In this document: positions 60,488 through 64,000 of the stretch, in pieces | How the letters are laid out: every line of letters starts with the position of its first letter | Numbering within the stretch: position 1 is the first letter of the stretch | NCBI GenBank assembly: GCA_018857735.1 | Contig: JABMCL010002975.1 | Coordinates: forward strand, 210,001-274,000 | Direction of reading: 5' to 3' | DNA length: 64,000 nt | Source: Alviniconcha marisindica | Taxonomy: Eukaryota > Mollusca > Gastropoda > Provannidae | The notes under the pieces: generated by a model | Told to the model about the DNA's origin: nothing | Database searches by the model: none | Seen by the model: the letters and a program-made list of their open reading frames with translations, nothing else | Translations under genes and position numbers: made by a program

Positions 60488-62056
60488 GTCAGGGCATGTT
60501 TGGGAAATTTGGGTTTAGTTTATGCCTTTTGTGTTGAGTGTGTCTGTTATTATGTTGGCCTGAGAAGAGAATGTGACTAAACTGTTGGTGTTGACAAATG
60601 TTGACTGGACATTTGCCAGTGCGGGAATCATGTCAGTGTACTGAGCACCCAACTAAATGTGACTAAAATGTTGGTGTTGACAAATGTTGACAGGACATTT
60701 GCCAGTGCAGGAATCATGTCAGCTTACTAAGCACACAGTTAAATGTGACTGAACAGTTTGTGTTGACAAATGTTGACTGGACATTTGCCAGTACAGGAAT
60801 CATGTCAGCTTACTAAGCACACAGTTAAATGTGACTATAAACTGTTGGTGTTGACAAATGTTGACATTTGCCAGTGCAGGAATCATGTCAGTTTATTGAG
60901 CACACAATTGAATGTGACTAAAATGTTGGTGTTGACAAATGTTGACAGGACATTTGCCAGTGCAGGAATCATGTCAGTTTATTGATCACACAACAACCAA
61001 AATGAATATTTTGCAAATGCTTGCATGGTGTTTCGCAGAAAGGAGATACAGGCAATGTGCTAGAGTGAAGATTTTTGTTGAAATTTTAAGTCATGCTGTG
61101 TGGCTTGTTCATAATGCATTCTTGCCTATTGGGCGGTTCAGTGAAGCTGGTTAGCACAAGTGAATGCCCTTTGTAATCTTTCACGCAAGAAGTCGCGAGA
61201 GGTCGCAGCGTCACTGCCAGGCCAATTTCTGAGTAGGTGTTGCTTCACGCTGTGTATAACAATGGAAGTTGAACCTAGAATTGCGAAGCAGTACAAATGC
61301 CACCACTTTGCAGTTGCAAAAATTACTGGGGAAAGGGATGGAGGGTGGAAAAAAAGGGTCTTTGCATTGATTTTTGGCTGACCAGAAGATTGCGAGTTCA
61401 TGGAAAAAATGTTTTGGGGCATCCTGTAGCACGAGCAACAAGTTACTGCTTGTTGCCTTACACATTCTGACTACGGGCCTCCAAAAATGCCATTAACGTT
61501 GGCAGTGTAAAATTCGCAAATTCATTGTCACCTCCTTCCATTGTGAAGAAAGTATGCACCGGAAGTAAAAGCAGCCAAGGGACTTGAGCGATGCTGGGCA
61601 AAAGTCAAGGGAGTTAACAACCCCGCCTGAACTGCCCAATAAAGTTCTAGGGTCTGCAAGTTGATACATTAGAGTTGCTAGGATAACCTTGAAGCAGGTG
61701 AATAATTGTTTTATATAATCACATACATATTTGCTACATTAGAGTCGTTAGCATAACCTATAAGCAGGAGAATAATTGTTTAATATTAACATACATATTC
61801 CAGATGAATGCTGGTTTCCTTTACTAACTGAGAAATCAGAAAATGAAAGATGTGAATTAAGGCATGTGAGTATAATAATACTGGAATGATGATGGTGACA
61901 GAGCCAAAAATAAGTTTCTTTACATATCCTCTGTTGGGTTGCTTGGTGCTGTGGTTGTGTGGTATAATATATTTTTTTGTGAGCTAAACCATGGTGTAGT
62001 GGTTACATAGTATGATGGGGTCTGCCCCAGTCACTCCAAACATATGTGGTTTGCAG
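60488..62056 (+). other. Ferlin intron 7
   Basis: 1.57 kb. It starts with an 85 bp tandem array (60570-60995). A further near-duplicate lies at about 61660-61805 (tacattagagttgctaggat and tacattagagtcgttagcat). No other feature. Confidence 0.85.
60570..60995. repeat. About 85 bp tandem repeat, five copies
   Basis: Each unit has tgttggtgttgacaaatgtt, gacatttgccagtgcaggaa and tcatgtcag followed by a variable ttactgagcaca segment. Confidence 0.92.
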
Positions 62057-62203
62057 TGCGATGTGGGCCTTGTGTACGATGAAGACCGCCACGCCTTGCT
62101 CAACAAATGGCTGCTGCTTTCCGACCCTGATGACACCATGGCGGGTGCCAAGGGCTACCTCAAAATCAGCGCAGTCATCCTTGGCCCTGGGGATGAGGCC
62201 CCT
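62057..62203 (+). CDS. MYOF-like: Ferlin exon 8: end of C2B and the conserved [10 protein letters not shown] segment
   Basis: The acceptor is atgtggtttgcag and the donor gtgagt. Phase 0 in and out, 49 residues: [20 protein letters not shown], then [18 protein letters not shown] and [11 protein letters not shown]. The match to the type I ferlins is very strong: dysferlin has [20 protein letters not shown] and VLGPGDEAP, and myoferlin has VYDEPGHAVMRKW. Otoferlin differs more, which supports the dysferlin/myoferlin branch. Confidence 0.96.
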
Positions 62204-62233
62204 GTGAGTAGCATCCTCCATGAAGGGGACATA

Positions 62234-62280
<47 letters not shown>

Positions 62281-62921
62281 CATTGTTAGTGAGATGGGTG
62301 CCTGTGCTGAGTTGCTGAGAGATTTATCTCGTTCCTGACTGCAAAATTTAGGAATACATTCCTGTGCATCTAATATGCATTAACTAGCTGTAATAATGAA
62401 ATGTAATTAGGCCTCACATGTTATTCCCCCCCCCCCCCCATCCTCCCACAGTAACAAAGTAAAGGGAGGGGATACTTGAATCATGGTGTCCATCCATCTG
62501 TCTGTCAACAAGTCCATGTGCCCAGGCTTTGTCCAGAAGATATCTTCTAAATCGTTCCACCTATTGTAATCAAACTTGATGTGGTGGTGCATCATGATGA
62601 GCCAGTTTCATGTGAAAACATTGGGATGGTATTATCAAGGTATCGTCAAGGTCACGCTTATGTAATCAAAATAGGATTATTTCTGCTATATTTTCTCTAC
62701 TTATAATTATTCTTTTGCAACCAGACTTAGTTTGACGGTAGATCATCATCAGCCAAACCGTACAGTGAAAATATTAGATATGTCCAAGGTCAAGGTCACA
62801 GCAAAAAGGTTCAACATGTCAATTAATCTTTGTCCAAATAATAGCTTTTGAGTAGCTGAAGTTTTTGTAACAAACTTTTTGTTTTGTTTTTTGCTTTTAG
62901 GGAAGGTGCATCATGTGTGTG

Positions 62922-62953
<32 letters not shown>

Positions 62954-63171
62954 TGCGTGTGTGTGAGTGAGTGTGCGTGCATATGTGCATGTGTGTGAGT
63001 GTGATTATATTTTATTACTGTGTGTTTGATAATTGCCAGTAAAATAGAGTGAACAGTGAAATTTGAGGTAGCATTTGCTTATTCACTGTAATGCCCTTGT
63101 TGTGGGAATTGTGTTACATTTGCTCTTGCCCTGTTGTAGGAATAGTTTGATGATTCTGTCTTTGGTTTCAG
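62204..63171 (+). other. Ferlin intron 8
   Basis: 968 bp. Contains (TA)n at 62237-62278, a C run at 62426-62439, a dispersed repeat (62480-62860) and (GT)n/(GTGC)n at 62915-62965. Confidence 0.85.
62480..62860. repeat. Dispersed repeat with ggtcaaggtcac motifs
   Basis: Contains ttgtccagaagatatcttct, aatcaaacttgatgtggtgg, tgcatcatgatgagcc, gtcaaggtcacg at about 62648, gcaaccagacttagtttgac, and ccaaggtcaaggtcacagc at about 62789. Parts match 33833-34760. No ORF or terminal repeat identified. Confidence 0.6.
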
Positions 63172-63215
63172 AGCATGAAGGTGACAGACCAAGCTGATGA
63201 TGAGGACATTGAAAG
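63172..63215 (+). CDS. MYOF-like: Ferlin exon 9: acidic segment after C2B
   Basis: The acceptor is tctttggtttcag and the donor gtttgg. It encodes SMKVTDQADDEDIE and two bases of the next codon (AG, giving Ser or Arg). This corresponds to the acidic stretch ending EDIES before the third C2 domain in dysferlin ([20 protein letters not shown]). Phase 0 in, phase 2 out. The donor lacks the usual purine at +3 and is followed 42 bp later by about 480 bp of GT-rich repeat. This is the last exon in the window; the rest of the gene lies to the right. Confidence 0.85.
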
Positions 63216-63259
63216 GTTTGGGGCTTTGTTGTTCTTGTTGTGGGTGTAGGTGTTGAGGA

Positions 63260-63320
<61 letters not shown>

Positions 63321-63325
63321 GAGGG

Positions 63326-63387
<62 letters not shown>

Positions 63388-63456
63388 AGTGTGTGTGTGT
63401 GTGTGTGTGGGTGTGTGTGTGTGTGTGTGTGTGTTGTGTGTGTGTGTGTGTGTTGG

Positions 63457-63507
<51 letters not shown>

Positions 63508-63690
63508 TTGTGTGTGTGTGTGTGTGTGTTGGTGTGTGGTGTGTGTGTGTGTGTGTGTGTGTGTGTGATGGTGTGTTGTGTGTGTGTGTGGTGTGTGTGT
63601 GTGTGTGTGGAGGGTGTGTGTGTGTTGTGGTGTGTGTGTGTGTGTGAGTGTGTGTGTGGTGTTGAGGTGTGTGTGTGGTGGTGTGTGTGT

Positions 63691-63737
<47 letters not shown>

Positions 63738-64000
63738 TGTTAGGAGGGTGCGATGTTGGGATGCAGGCAGGTGTGTGGTTGGGGGGCAGGGATGCACAGG
63801 GTGTGTGTGTTGGGGAGGCAGATGGATGTACATGTTTGTATGTGTGAATGTTTGTGTGTGTGTGTGTGTGCGCGCGTGCACATGTGCACGTGTATACATT
63901 GGAAACTGACCATGCCGATGAGAGACCACCCATGAGGGGTCATGGTCACGTAAATTAACCCTGACCAAGGTAAACCCCGCATTAAGACCACTTTTGCTTT
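63216..64000 (+). repeat. Start of ferlin intron 9, mostly a long degenerate (GT)n array
   Basis: GT-rich from about 63258 to 63750, broken by GG, GA and GGAGGG, then mixed sequence to the edge. The long Val-Cys and Thr-His ORFs are artefacts. The final 100 bp show nothing recognisable. Confidence 0.9.

Noticed and set aside
63079..63968. Thr-His-rich ORFs of over 260 codons on the - strand
   Set aside because: They are pure (AC)n simple sequence, open in several frames at once.

Overview
This is animal nuclear DNA holding the first part of one large, intron-rich gene. The gene is a type I ferlin of the dysferlin/myoferlin kind, on the + strand. No bacterial-style operons, CRISPR arrays, rRNA genes or intact tRNA genes are present. 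GT-AG introns, tRNA-derived SINEs, many non-LTR retrotransposon 3' ends, dense (AC)n/(CT)n tracts, runs of pure G or C and repeats carrying TCAAGGTCA fit a molluscan genome, most likely a marine gastropod. The eukaryotic call is certain. The phylum is an inference.

Positions 1-24242 hold no gene I can recognise. They hold SINE family 1 (three copies), SINE family 2 and its relics, short 3' ends of several LINE families, at least three kinds of inverted-repeat element, a 2.4 kb foldback element filled with about 25 copies of a 68-72 bp repeat, a 31 bp minisatellite, a polypurine 55 bp minisatellite and long G tracts. CpG is frequent here.

Positions 24243 to the right edge are the ferlin gene. 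Nine coding exons can be joined with consistent phases: 24243-24336, 24494-24549, 35119-35210, 35543-35648, 36200-36272, 40135-40352 (6a), 60242-60487, 62057-62203 and 63172-63215. They encode about 358 residues: the C2A domain, a charged linker, the C2B domain and the start of the acidic segment after C2B. Ferlins are about 2000 residues long, so most of the gene lies beyond the window. A second linker exon, 6b (50105-50367), has the same phases and the same Asp-Phe-Gln ending as 6a. Using both exons or neither breaks the frame, so exactly one must be used. A small candidate first exon at 38742-38805 could start a form without C2A.

The introns hold further repeats: a 135 bp array with nuclear-receptor-like half-sites, G-rich minisatellites, a LINE insertion with target-site duplication and poly(A), a 39 bp minisatellite open in several frames, and a LINE 3' half whose tail continues into (TC)n. 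Intronic CpG is far rarer than upstream, as expected for a germline-methylated invertebrate gene body.
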